A stretch of DNA of 64,000 nucleotides, from the NCBI RefSeq assembly GCF_002116635.1, contig NZ_LQPW01000016.1:1-64000 (forward strand), written 5' to 3'. The translations under genes and the position numbers were made by a program. Under the pieces are notes generated by a model. That model was not told the DNA's origin and searched no databases. It saw nothing but the letters and a program-made list of their open reading frames with translations. Shown in pieces: positions 35,496 through 43,580 of the stretch. The first letter of the stretch is position 1. Each line of letters starts with the position of its first letter. The DNA comes from Mycobacterium szulgai. Lineage in GTDB: Bacteria; Actinomycetota; Actinomycetes; Mycobacteriales; Mycobacteriaceae.

Positions 35496-36160
35496 GCCGC
35501 CCCCAAATCGTGATCGCCCAAGCGTTCGTGGACGGCCAGCCACAGCCGATAGCCCAGCAGCGCTTGGGCTTCCTGTATCCGGTGCACGCTTTGCGAACGA
35601 ACGATGAAGCAGGCGTCCACATTCGGATTGTCGGCGAAGGCGCCGCCGTCGTATCCCGCGAAGCCGACGGTGTACATATCCCGCTGGCGAGCCTCGGCCA
35701 GCGCGGCAAGCAAATTGGGGGAATTGCCGCTTGTCGACATCGCGATAGCGATGTCGCCGGCCGTCGCGCGGGCGATCAGCTGGCGGGCGAACACCAAATC
35801 GAACCCCACGTCGTTGCCCAGTGCGGTGATGATCGCCTGATCGGTGGTCAATGACCAGGCCGCCAGCGGCTGTCCCATCGGGGGCCGCGCGAACAGCCGC
35901 GCCAGCGTGGCCGAATCGGTGCAGCTGCCCCCGTTTCCAAAAGTGAACAACCGGCCGCTCGCAGCGAAGCGGCGCGCCATCTCGGTGGCGGCCCGGTCCA
36001 GCAGCCCGGCGTTGGCCTCCAGAGTGGAGCGGCGAAGTTCCAGACTCTCGGCGGCTTTGGCCTGCGCCGAGGCGGCCAGGTCGGCCAGTAGCGACGCCGC
36101 GTCGTCCTCCTGAGAGTCGATGAACGGATAGAGGAAGTTGGTCGGTTCGTCGTTGGTCAC
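35492..36160 (-). CDS. SIS-domain phosphosugar isomerase-like protein in the hydrogenase cluster
   Basis: The 222-aa protein resembles GmhA (sedoheptulose-7-phosphate isomerase): GRLFTFGNGGSCTDSATLARLF near residue 70, AIAMSTSGNSPNLLAAL near 140 and HRIQEAQALLGYRLWLAVHE at the end. The start is GTG at 36160 after AGGAGGAC. Such genes are often found with group 1h hydrogenases, where a role in sugar phosphate or ligand supply has not been shown. It overlaps both neighbours by 4 bases, so translation is coupled. Confidence 0.85.
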   Translation of the reverse strand: MTNDEPTNFLYPFIDSQEDDAASLLADLAASAQAKAAESLELRRSTLEANAGLLDRAATEMARRFAASGRLFTFGNGGSCTDSATLARLFARPPMGQPLAAWSLTTDQAIITALGNDVGFDLVFARQLIARATAGDIAIAMSTSGNSPNLLAALAEARQRDMYTVGFAGYDGGAFADNPNVDACFIVRSQSVHRIQEAQALLGYRLWLAVHERLGDHDLGAA

Positions 36161-36870
36161 AGGTCCTCCTGATGGCGGCTGATCGCCGTGCCGGCATGTA
36201 CTAGGACGAGGTCGCCGACAGCGACGGCGCCCACCAGCGTCGTCACCACGGTCTCGACGCCTCGGGCGGTGCGCACTGTGGCCGTCCCCTCGGCGCCGGC
36301 GCCGACCACTTCGCCCAGCCGGCCTTCGTCACTGCAGGTAACGCAGACATCTTCGGTGCATTCCGGCTTCAGTAGGCCAGAATGCTCGAAGCACACGTGA
36401 GTCAACTCCCACAACAGGTGATAGAACAGCACGAAGCCGCCCGTGGCCGGCACCAGCGGATCGGGGTCATCGAGCCAGAGCACGTGGTCTGCCATGCCGG
36501 CCGCAGGTCGTTCACCGCTGCCGATCCAGATGGTGGTGGCGCCCCAGGCCGGGGCGCGGTGCATCACCGATGCCACCTCGGGCTGATCTGCACCCGAGAC
36601 CGCAACCACGATGTCGTTGGGCCGCACCGACACCCGCACCAGGTCTACGAGATCGGGTCCGGTCAGGGCCACCGCGGGCAGCGCCCGCTTGCCCATGATC
36701 ACCGGATGCACGAATTCGACGGCGATGTGCTGGGCGTGCGGTTCCCACGACGGCGCGATGGACCACATGGTGGCGCCCCCGGCGAAGCGTTTGGCCAACG
36801 TCAACGCGGTGGCCGCCAGGTCGGCCGCCAGATCTGCGGCCAGGCCGCGGTCGATCGCGGTGCTGGTCAT
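36157..36870 (-). CDS. SIS-like domain fused to a C-terminal HypC domain
   Basis: The 237-aa protein has two parts. Residues 1-150 look like a SIS-type phosphosugar-binding fold: FAGGATMWSIAPSWEPHAQHIAVEFVHP, DIVVAVSGADQPEVASVMHRA and ATTIWIGSGERPAAG. After a linker (ELTHVCFEHSGLLKPE) residues 165-237 resemble HypC/HupF: EDVCVTCSDEGRLGEVVGAG, GVETVVTTLVGAVAVGDLVLVHAGTAI. In place of the N-terminal MC of HypC there is an internal CVTC. It may be a specialised maturation chaperone; the role is inferred from context only. Confidence 0.8.
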   Translation of the reverse strand: MTSTAIDRGLAADLAADLAATALTLAKRFAGGATMWSIAPSWEPHAQHIAVEFVHPVIMGKRALPAVALTGPDLVDLVRVSVRPNDIVVAVSGADQPEVASVMHRAPAWGATTIWIGSGERPAAGMADHVLWLDDPDPLVPATGGFVLFYHLLWELTHVCFEHSGLLKPECTEDVCVTCSDEGRLGEVVGAGAEGTATVRTARGVETVVTTLVGAVAVGDLVLVHAGTAISRHQEDL

Positions 36871-36874
36871 CGTC

Positions 36875-39211
36875 TCAGCCCCCTTCCAGCGCGGTCAGCA
36901 TCGAGATAGCCGCCTGACCCAGGGCCAATCCGCCGTCGTTCGGCGGCACCAGGTGATGGGTCAGCACCTCAAAACCGGCCAGCTGCAATTGCTTTCGGCA
37001 CAAGCGCAGCAGCAGAGCGTTCTGGAACACCCCGCCGGTCAGCCCCACCAGCTGCCCGTCGCCGGCCACCCGTTCGACCGCGTCGGCGACGGCGACGGCC
37101 ACCGCCTGATGAAAGCCCGCCGCCAGCGCCGCCGGTTGCGCTCCGGCGCGCAGTCCTGACACCAGTTCCCGCATCATGAGGCTCGGATCGATCACCCCGT
37201 CGGCACCCACCCCGAACCGCAGCGGAACGCCCGCCGAAGCCGTCTCGGCCAACGCCTCGAGTTCGATGGCGGCCTGCCCCTCGTAGTCGATCCGGTGCCG
37301 CACCCCCAGCAGCGAAGACACGGCGTCGAAGAGCCGGCCCATGCTCGAACACGGCACACAGCCAGTGCCGCTCTCCAACTGCGAACCGGTGAGCCGCAAT
37401 TCCTCCGGTGCCGCTGCGGCGACCGGCGCCAGATCCGGCGTCCAGTCAACGCCGGCCAGCCACAATTGAGACAGTGCCATTCGCCACGGATTGCGCACCG
37501 CGGCGTCACCGCCGGGCAACGGCACCGGCAGCAGGTGCCCGACCCGGGTGAACCGCTGGCTGTCGCGGCCGAGCGCGAGAATCTCACCGCCCCAGATTGT
37601 TTCGTCGCAGCCGTAGCCGGTGCCGTCGAAGGCGACTCCGATGATCGGCTCGCCGAGGCGTCCGTGCTCGGCCAGCAGGGACACTACATGGGCGTGGTGG
37701 TGCTGAACCAGATCCAGCGGCCCATCCTGGGTGTGCCGCTCGGCCCAGTTGCGGGTGTGGTAGCCCGGATGCAGGTCGGCGGCCAATCGCGATGGCTTGC
37801 CGCGTATTTCGCGGAGCTGGTCCACCGCACGCTCGAATGCGCGCAGCGTCTCCCAGGTCGCCATGTCGCCGATGTGTCCGGACAGGTAGGCGCGCGAGCC
37901 GTCGGTGAGGCAGCAGGTGTTCTTCAATTCCCCACCCACCGCCAGTACGGCCGGGCCGTCAAGCCCGAGATCGACCGGGAGCGGGGCATAGCCGCGTGAA
38001 CGCCGGATCGGCAGTTCCTGACCCTCGATCACCCGCACCACCGAGTCGTCGCACGGCACGTGGATGGGCCGGTCGTGGTCGAGGACAGCATCGCGTAATC
38101 GTGGAAGTCGTTGCCGCGCATCCTCATCGGAGAAACAGATCGGCTCGTCGGACCGGTTGGCACTGGTCAGTACCAACGCATCGGGGACTGGCGCGCGGGC
38201 GCCGGGCACCGGGGCCAGCAGCAGGTGATGGATGGGGGAGTAGGGCAGCATCAGCCCGAGCAGTGGGCTGCCCGGGGCGACGTCTTCGGCCACAGCCGCA
38301 TCCCCGCGCCGCCGCAGCAACACGATCGGCCGGGCCGGCCCCGACAAGACCGCGGCCTCGGTTTCGTCGATGTAGGCGTAGCGGCGCGCCACAGCCAGAT
38401 CGCGGACGAGCAGGGCGAAAGGCTTGGCGCCCCGGGCCTTTCGGGTTCGCAGCGCGGCGACGGCAGCCTTGTCGTAAGCCAGGCACGCCAGGTGGTAGCC
38501 GCCGATTCCCTTGACTGCGACCACGGCACCCGCTGCCAGCGCCCGCTGGGTGGCTACCAATGCGGCATCGGAACCGTCGACCCGTCCGGCCGGCGAATTG
38601 AACCACAGCGACGGTCCGCAGTCCGGGCAGGCTATCGGCTGCGCATGGAATCGGCGATCGGCCGGATCGTGGTATTCGCCGGCGCATCGAGGGCACATGG
38701 CGAATTCCGACATGGTGGTGCCGGGCCGGTCATAGGGCAACGCCCGGATGATGGTGAACCGCGGCCCGCAATTGGTGCAGGTCACAAACGGGTGGCGGTA
38801 GCGCCGGTCGAACGGGTCGAACAGTTCGGCGATGCACTCGTCGCACACCGCGACGTCGGGCGGGATCGGTGTCTTCGGTATCCCGGCACCGGAAACCGGC
38901 CGGCTCGCCACGATCGCGAACAGGGTCGAGCAGGCGGCGTCGGCCGCCATGTCGGTCACCGAGACGGCGCTGATGTGTGCCAGCGGCGGGGCCTCGGCCC
39001 GAAGCCGGCGGCCGAACTCGTGCACCCGCGACGCATCACCCTGTACCTCGAGAAAGACTGCGCCGGAATCGTTGCCGACGAAGCCGGCCAAACCCAGATC
39101 GGTGGCGATGCGGTGTACGAACGGACGAAAACCAACCCCCTGCACGACACCGGTCACGGTGAAGCGTTGCCGGACGGCGCCGGACGGCAGTGTCAGGGGG
39201 CTGGTGGTCAT
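36875..39211 (-). CDS. hypF: Carbamoyltransferase HypF
   Basis: HypF makes a carbamoyl-adenylate from carbamoyl phosphate and passes the group to HypE. The 778-aa protein has an N-terminal acylphosphatase domain ([20 protein letters not shown]), zinc fingers ([38 protein letters not shown]), a YrdC-like domain ([14 protein letters not shown]) and a Kae1-like C-terminal domain with [17 protein letters not shown] and [10 protein letters not shown]. The ATG at 39211 overlaps hypC copy 2 by 4 bases. A longer open frame extends upstream but only as a shadow of the protease gene. Confidence 0.96.
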   Translation of the reverse strand: MTTSPLTLPSGAVRQRFTVTGVVQGVGFRPFVHRIATDLGLAGFVGNDSGAVFLEVQGDASRVHEFGRRLRAEAPPLAHISAVSVTDMAADAACSTLFAIVASRPVSGAGIPKTPIPPDVAVCDECIAELFDPFDRRYRHPFVTCTNCGPRFTIIRALPYDRPGTTMSEFAMCPRCAGEYHDPADRRFHAQPIACPDCGPSLWFNSPAGRVDGSDAALVATQRALAAGAVVAVKGIGGYHLACLAYDKAAVAALRTRKARGAKPFALLVRDLAVARRYAYIDETEAAVLSGPARPIVLLRRRGDAAVAEDVAPGSPLLGLMLPYSPIHHLLLAPVPGARAPVPDALVLTSANRSDEPICFSDEDARQRLPRLRDAVLDHDRPIHVPCDDSVVRVIEGQELPIRRSRGYAPLPVDLGLDGPAVLAVGGELKNTCCLTDGSRAYLSGHIGDMATWETLRAFERAVDQLREIRGKPSRLAADLHPGYHTRNWAERHTQDGPLDLVQHHHAHVVSLLAEHGRLGEPIIGVAFDGTGYGCDETIWGGEILALGRDSQRFTRVGHLLPVPLPGGDAAVRNPWRMALSQLWLAGVDWTPDLAPVAAAAPEELRLTGSQLESGTGCVPCSSMGRLFDAVSSLLGVRHRIDYEGQAAIELEALAETASAGVPLRFGVGADGVIDPSLMMRELVSGLRAGAQPAALAAGFHQAVAVAVADAVERVAGDGQLVGLTGGVFQNALLLRLCRKQLQLAGFEVLTHHLVPPNDGGLALGQAAISMLTALEGG

Positions 39212-39447
39212 GTATCGCCCCGGCCCATCAGCTGCAGCCCTGCCATCGCCTGTTCGGCGCCGGCCCGGTCGGTCTTCTCCACCACGAAACCCATGTGGAT
39301 GATCACCCAGTCGCCGGCGGCGAACGTCTCGTCCGGCAACATGCCCACGTTGACCCTGCGCGGCTCGCCGGCAACGTCGACGAGTGCCAGTTGGCCGTGG
39401 TAGCCGTCGAGCATCCTGATCACCTGACCAGGTATACCCAGACACAT
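39208..39447 (-). CDS. hypC: Hydrogenase assembly chaperone HypC (copy 2)
   Basis: The 79-aa protein starts [13 protein letters not shown] and has [18 protein letters not shown] and [17 protein letters not shown]. Its gene is 5 bases after the protease gene and overlaps hypF. With the copy at 34.1 kb it gives the cluster two free HypC proteins; one may serve HypD and the other the HhyL precursor, as known for HypC/HybG in E. coli. Confidence 0.93.
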   Translation of the reverse strand: MCLGIPGQVIRMLDGYHGQLALVDVAGEPRRVNVGMLPDETFAAGDWVIIHMGFVVEKTDRAGAEQAMAGLQLMGRGDT

Positions 39448-39452
39448 GGTCT

Positions 39453-39920
39453 TCAGCCTTCCTCGCCCAGGGCGGCGACGATCTTCTCCACCGCCCGCAC
39501 GGCCCGCGGGACGGCTTTGGCGACGGGCTCGGTGAGGCCGATGCCCTCCTCGACGCTGCCCGCCTCGCACCCGACGACGACAGTGTAGGGCGGCTCACCG
39601 CCCAGCGCCCGTAAGCTGGCGAACACCGTCTCGGGATCCATGCTGTGGCCGTCCAGACCGGCTGTACAGGAACCGGATTCGTGGTCGGCCTGGAAAACGT
39701 GCAACGTTCCCGGGTTGCCGCGGCTGGGTACCGCGTCCACGAGGACCAGCGTGTCCCATTCCTCCAACAGGTCGTAGGCCAGGTGCATGCCGCGGATGCC
39801 GTAGTCGATGACCCGCACACCGGCTTGCAGGATCTCGGCGTGGCGGACCACCTCTGAGCCGAAACCGTCATCACCGAGGAAGATGTTGCCGATTCCGGCC
39901 ACCAGGATGCGCGCTGTCAT
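39453..39920 (-). CDS. Hydrogenase maturation endopeptidase
   Basis: This 155-aa protease of the HyaD/HupD/HycI family removes the C-terminal peptide of the large subunit after nickel insertion. Motifs: [20 protein letters not shown] with the nickel-sensing acidic residue, [27 protein letters not shown] and [11 protein letters not shown]. Its substrate should be HhyL, which has a 22-residue tail after DPCLPCGVH. The ATG at 39920 is used. Confidence 0.93.
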   Translation of the reverse strand: MTARILVAGIGNIFLGDDGFGSEVVRHAEILQAGVRVIDYGIRGMHLAYDLLEEWDTLVLVDAVPSRGNPGTLHVFQADHESGSCTAGLDGHSMDPETVFASLRALGGEPPYTVVVGCEAGSVEEGIGLTEPVAKAVPRAVRAVEKIVAALGEEG

Positions 39921-39943
39921 GGGGTTGCCTGCGTCCTGGCAAC

Positions 39944-40063
39944 CTACATGCGCCGCAGCCTCAGGTAGCGACGGGCATCCGGGATCGAGATCAGTCCCAT
40001 GACCAGTGCCGCCGCGACGACGAGGCCGAGTATGACGAGAAAAACCCAACCTAAGACTTCCAT
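39944..40063 (-). CDS. 39-aa single-span membrane peptide in the hydrogenase operon
   Basis: The product reads MEVLGWVFLVILGLVVAAAL, continues VMGLISIPDA and ends RRYLRLRRM. It is one hydrophobic helix of about 22 residues with a basic tail. The ATG at 40063 has a GGAG ribosome site, and the gene lies 10 bases after the long unknown gene and 23 before the protease gene. I recall small proteins of this type (DUF6893) in these clusters. It could anchor or order the hydrogenase at the membrane. That is inference. Confidence 0.75.
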   Translation of the reverse strand: MEVLGWVFLVILGLVVAAALVMGLISIPDARRYLRLRRM

Positions 40064-40073
40064 TTCGAACTCC

Positions 40074-41420
40074 TTACTCTGGTGGGGATTGGTCTGTGGT
40101 GTCCAGCGGTTCGACTTCGTCGGGGGAGAAGTACAGGTAGCGCCCGTACCAGTCGTGTAGTTCGGCAGCCGGGTCGTCGTCGACGGTGACAGCAACATGC
40201 TTGTTGCCCTCGACATCCTCGTGCACCGATGCGACGTGAGCGGTCTTGCCGGCGACGAAGATGTCCTGGGCGTCGGCGTTGCGCCGCGGTCGCAGCCGGA
40301 CCCGGCTGCCCCGGGCCACCCGGACACCGTTGACCAGCACGGCGTCGATCTCGGGACGAACCGCGTTGTCGGCCAGCGGGTCCCACCAATCGATACCCTC
40401 GGGTATCTCGGGGACCAGTCCGGCCCCCCCATGCGGATCGCGTAGCACACCGTGCAGGCGGGCCATCGCATCCGGCGACATGGCGTCGCACTGGTCGATG
40501 ATGCGGGCCGCGCGCGGATCGGTGGCGCGTGCTTGTGCTTTCTCCTCGTCGGTCATCGTCATCACGCGCAGCGTCAGGATCTCGTCGATCTCGGTGCAGT
40601 CGTACAGGGCGGTGTTGCTCTGTTCGGCGACCTCGGGATGGTCGTAGAGAATGATCGGCGAGATGAGCAGTGTGTCGGTTGCGCCGGGCGGGCCGGCCAG
40701 CACGGGGAAGCAGCGGTGCTGACGACAGCGCGCCACGGCGTTCACCGCATCGGGTGGCGGCTCGAGGAGTGACACGAACCGGCCGCCGACGACTGCGGCG
40801 ATGACGTGGGCTCCGATCATGGATCGCGCGGTGGAATCGTTCTTGTCGACTGCGGCGAGGCCGACGTTGCTCAGCTGCAACGAGATTCGGCGCAGATCGC
40901 CATCCAGCTCGGAGCGGACGGAAAGCGCGCCCCGCACCTCTCGGCGTTCGCGGACCAGACGGCCACCCTCGACCGGTTCGATCTCCACCCCCGCGGCAGC
41001 CGCCACCGGCAGCGTCCAGTGCTGCTCGGTGTGTTCGAATTCCATTGGACCGAAGGACATTTCACATTCGACGGCTTCGTCCCACGTGAGCCATGACCCC
41101 GTCGGCGTGGACAGCTCGGCTACCGGCTCGAAGCCGCCGTCACGTTCGCGCTCAGCGGTGCGGTGCTGTAGGTGCAGGAACCGCAGCACCAAGGTGATCG
41201 CCTTCGCTCCGTCGACCAGAAACTGCGCGGCCAGCGTGTCGTCTTCGCCACGGCCGGCTTCAGCAGCTCCGGGCGGGCCCAAAACGCCGAACTGCCAACG
41301 AGATTGGTTCTTGCTCGACGTGCCGCGATACGGATAGAGCAGGTAGCCTTCGTAGAGCACCGCGTCAGCGACGGCGCGGGCGTGGCTCCGGCTCGAGGTG
41401 AGCGCAGTCTTGGATGTCAC
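40074..41420 (-). CDS. Hydrogenase-cluster protein of unknown function, 448 aa
   Basis: I do not know a function. The protein has an N-terminal SHARAVADAVLYEGYLLYPYRGTSSKNQSRWQFGVLGP, which may be the conserved start of the family, a central part with DLRRISLQLSNVG and CFPVLAGPPGATDTLLISPIILYDHPEVAEQ, and a C-terminal beta-rich region with GKTAHVASVHEDVEGNKHVAVTVDDDPAAEL. No membrane segment and few Cys are present. The GTG at 41420 overlaps the next gene upstream by 4 bases. It is conserved beside group 1h hydrogenases in other mycobacteria as I remember. Confidence 0.8.
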   Translation of the reverse strand: MTSKTALTSSRSHARAVADAVLYEGYLLYPYRGTSSKNQSRWQFGVLGPPGAAEAGRGEDDTLAAQFLVDGAKAITLVLRFLHLQHRTAERERDGGFEPVAELSTPTGSWLTWDEAVECEMSFGPMEFEHTEQHWTLPVAAAAGVEIEPVEGGRLVRERREVRGALSVRSELDGDLRRISLQLSNVGLAAVDKNDSTARSMIGAHVIAAVVGGRFVSLLEPPPDAVNAVARCRQHRCFPVLAGPPGATDTLLISPIILYDHPEVAEQSNTALYDCTEIDEILTLRVMTMTDEEKAQARATDPRAARIIDQCDAMSPDAMARLHGVLRDPHGGAGLVPEIPEGIDWWDPLADNAVRPEIDAVLVNGVRVARGSRVRLRPRRNADAQDIFVAGKTAHVASVHEDVEGNKHVAVTVDDDPAAELHDWYGRYLYFSPDEVEPLDTTDQSPPE

Positions 41421-42073
41421 CGCGCCGCCTCCTCGGATGCGTTGGCCAGCAGGGCGGTGACGGCGTCGTCGAGGTCGAGCATCCCGTGCGCTGACTTGTA
41501 GCCGGCCAGCGCGGTGACGGTTTCGTGGCGCAGGCGCACCCAGCCGGTGTTCGGATAGTGCTGAGCGATCAGTTGCTGCCAGACCGCGACCGGCATGTCG
41601 TAGCGGTCCTCGCAATCCCAGGACACCTGCTGCACCGAGAATCCCCGCTCGGATTTGGCGAAAATGGTCCCGCTGAACAGGAATTGGAGGGGCACGGTGC
41701 CGTCGCGCAGCGCGTGCAGATATTTGGCAGCGGCCACCTCGAAGTCGTAGCTGCAGTCCAATGGCAGTGCGACCGGCGTATCGCTGACGAAGCCCGGCAC
41801 CATCGCGGTGCAGTGCTGCCACAGGAAGGTGCGCTGGGTGCTCGCCCAGCGGTCCCGCGTTCCGAACAGGTCGGCCAACCCGGCGGCCTCCTCGTCGGAA
41901 TAGGACCGTCGCAACGGCTCAATGCGGACCTGGCAGCGCAACGCGATGGCGTGCACCGGCTCACCGGTATTGGCGGTGACGTGGATTCGGGCCGTGAGCA
42001 CCGGAGTAACGGTGTAGGGCTCGGGTGCTACGTCCAGGACGCTGAAGCTGACCCGCATCGGCTCGCCGGTCAT
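41417..42073 (-). CDS. Hydrogenase-cluster protein of unknown function (DUF6084-like), 218 aa
   Basis: The sequence is beta-rich at the start (MRVSFSVLDVAPEPYTVTPVLTARIHVTANTGEPVHAIALRCQVRI), then LADLFGTRDRWASTQRTFLWQH, DCSYDFEVAAAKYLHAL and WVRLRHETVTALAGYKSAHG. It looks like an immunoglobulin-like or chaperone-type fold without catalytic motifs. It overlaps both neighbours by 4 bases. The DUF number is from memory. Confidence 0.8.
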   Translation of the reverse strand: MTGEPMRVSFSVLDVAPEPYTVTPVLTARIHVTANTGEPVHAIALRCQVRIEPLRRSYSDEEAAGLADLFGTRDRWASTQRTFLWQHCTAMVPGFVSDTPVALPLDCSYDFEVAAAKYLHALRDGTVPLQFLFSGTIFAKSERGFSVQQVSWDCEDRYDMPVAVWQQLIAQHYPNTGWVRLRHETVTALAGYKSAHGMLDLDDAVTALLANASEEAAR

Positions 42074-42702
42074 CGCGGTGTCTCCCGGGCACGTGCGGCA
42101 ATCTGGGCGAAGAAACCGTCGATGAATTCACGCGCCTGCTGGCCGCCGTCGAAACCGCGCCACAGCATCCGTAAGCGCCCGACGAACTCATAGCAGGCGT
42201 CGATGGGAACGAGATACGTTTGGGGCTGCGCCGATTCGTCGTCTTCGGGCACCCGGATCAGTAACGCCTCGACGTCGTCGGCCAGTAACGCCACCCGGGG
42301 GTCGGCGGCGATCGCGTTCCAGGCGTCGAGGTCCAGTTCGGATTCCGTCGCCCCGGCCGGGCCGGGATAGAAGGCGACGGTGCGCTGCAGCGCGGAGTTG
42401 GTAAAGAAGAAGGCCACACCGACCGGGATTTGCAGTGCCTCCCAGCCGCGGCGGTCCAGTGCGAAGTCGCGCAGCGCCAGATAGCGGTCGGGCACCGCCC
42501 GGTAGCGCAGTTCGGCGCCAGAGTCGGTGAACAACAGATAGCAGGCACGGCATACGCACATCAGCTGCCGGGCGGCCACATTGACAACGTGCTGATGCTC
42601 CTCGGCGATTGACTCCGAACACATCTCACACCGCTCGCCGGCCGGCTCGGGAGGGCGGCGGTTGGTTTGAATGCGGCTCAGCACGTCGTAGGGAGTCGTC
42701 AT
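42070..42702 (-). CDS. Hydrogenase-cluster protein with two CxxC pairs (DUF5947-like), 210 aa
   Basis: Residues 20-55 contain ERCEMCSESIAEEHQHVVNV and LMCVCRACYLLF, giving CxxC and CxCxxC motifs that could bind zinc or an iron-sulfur cluster. The rest includes PVGVAFFFTNSALQRTVAFYPGPAGATESEL and VPIDACYEFVGRLRMLWRGFDGG. It starts at ATG 42702 overlapping the Fe-S gene by 4 bases. It is consistently linked to HhyE-type proteins as I recall; a role in cluster handling is possible but not shown. Confidence 0.8.
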   Translation of the reverse strand: MTTPYDVLSRIQTNRRPPEPAGERCEMCSESIAEEHQHVVNVAARQLMCVCRACYLLFTDSGAELRYRAVPDRYLALRDFALDRRGWEALQIPVGVAFFFTNSALQRTVAFYPGPAGATESELDLDAWNAIAADPRVALLADDVEALLIRVPEDDESAQPQTYLVPIDACYEFVGRLRMLWRGFDGGQQAREFIDGFFAQIAARARETPR

Positions 42703-43577
42703 ACCGGCACCCCAGTGGCATGCAGTGCCAACGACGGCACACCGTCGCGCGCCAGCAGTGGGACCGGCTCAAGGCGCGCCCCATCTGGGCCGGCGCCCGC
42801 CCGCACCACGTCGAAATCGGTGTGGCAGCGCGGACATCGCAGCATCGCGTCGCACAGTGCGGCGCCGGCAAGCGAGTCATCGCACACCGGGCAGTGGTCG
42901 CGGTAGGCCAGGGTCTGGGCGCCTACCCGGCACACCAGTAGCGCGGTTCCCGCCACCAGGAACCCCGCGACTTCACCGGGCCCCAGGTCGGCCAGCTCGG
43001 GCACCGGGTGCCAGCTGCTTGACCCGTGACTATTCGAATGTACATGCGACAGCAGGGATTCCGGGCGGATCACGTTCGTATCGGGCTGGGACCGCACGTC
43101 AATCGAGGTGACTTCCGGGGCGGCCGCCCGCACCGCGTCTTCCACCGCCAGTTCCAGCGTCACAGCCGAGGACGGACAGCTCTTGCAGCTGCCCTTGAAG
43201 GCCAATCGCACGGTGCCGTCGTCGGTCACCTCCAACAGCTCGACGTCGCCGCCGTGGGAACCCAGGTAGGGCCGCACCCGGTCCAGCGCGTCGCAAACCC
43301 GCCGGTGCACGTCGTGCGGGTGCAGGCCGTGCACCAGGAGCAGGCTGGCCACCAGGTCGTCGGTGACCAGCCGCTCGGCTACGCCTGCAGCGTCAGCCAG
43401 CTCGATGATCCGTTGCAGCCCAGCCCCGTACAGTCCGACCACCTCGCGGACCAGCTGCTGCGCGCGATCGTAGGCGGCCGTACCGTTCGCGGCGCACGCA
43501 TCCAGCAGCGTCTGGATCCGATCGCCCGCAGCGCGCCATTGTGTGTCGTTGTCGAGAATTTCCGGGCGATCCGCCAT
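42699..43577 (-). CDS. hhyE: NifU-domain plus Rieske-like iron-sulfur protein (HhyE-like)
   Basis: The 292-aa protein has an N-terminal helical part (about 1-80), then a NifU C-terminal-type domain with RPYLGSHGGDVELLEVTDDGTVRLAFKGSCKSCPSSAVTLELAVE (CxxC near residue 135), then a Rieske-like domain (about 200-275). In the latter both His ligands are changed: the first site reads HCPVCDDSL and the second CPRCHTDFD, giving four Cys. HhyE in M. smegmatis is proposed to pass electrons from the hydrogenase to the quinone pool. The ATG at 43577 is three bases after the hhyL stop. Confidence 0.85.
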   Translation of the reverse strand: MADRPEILDNDTQWRAAGDRIQTLLDACAANGTAAYDRAQQLVREVVGLYGAGLQRIIELADAAGVAERLVTDDLVASLLLVHGLHPHDVHRRVCDALDRVRPYLGSHGGDVELLEVTDDGTVRLAFKGSCKSCPSSAVTLELAVEDAVRAAAPEVTSIDVRSQPDTNVIRPESLLSHVHSNSHGSSSWHPVPELADLGPGEVAGFLVAGTALLVCRVGAQTLAYRDHCPVCDDSLAGAALCDAMLRCPRCHTDFDVVRAGAGPDGARLEPVPLLARDGVPSLALHATGVPV

Positions 43578-43580
43578 GCG

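Noticed and set aside
39212..39874. N-terminal extension of HypF to a 999-residue protein
   Set aside because: It is a frame shadow of the maturation protease and hypC genes; HypF is complete from 39211.
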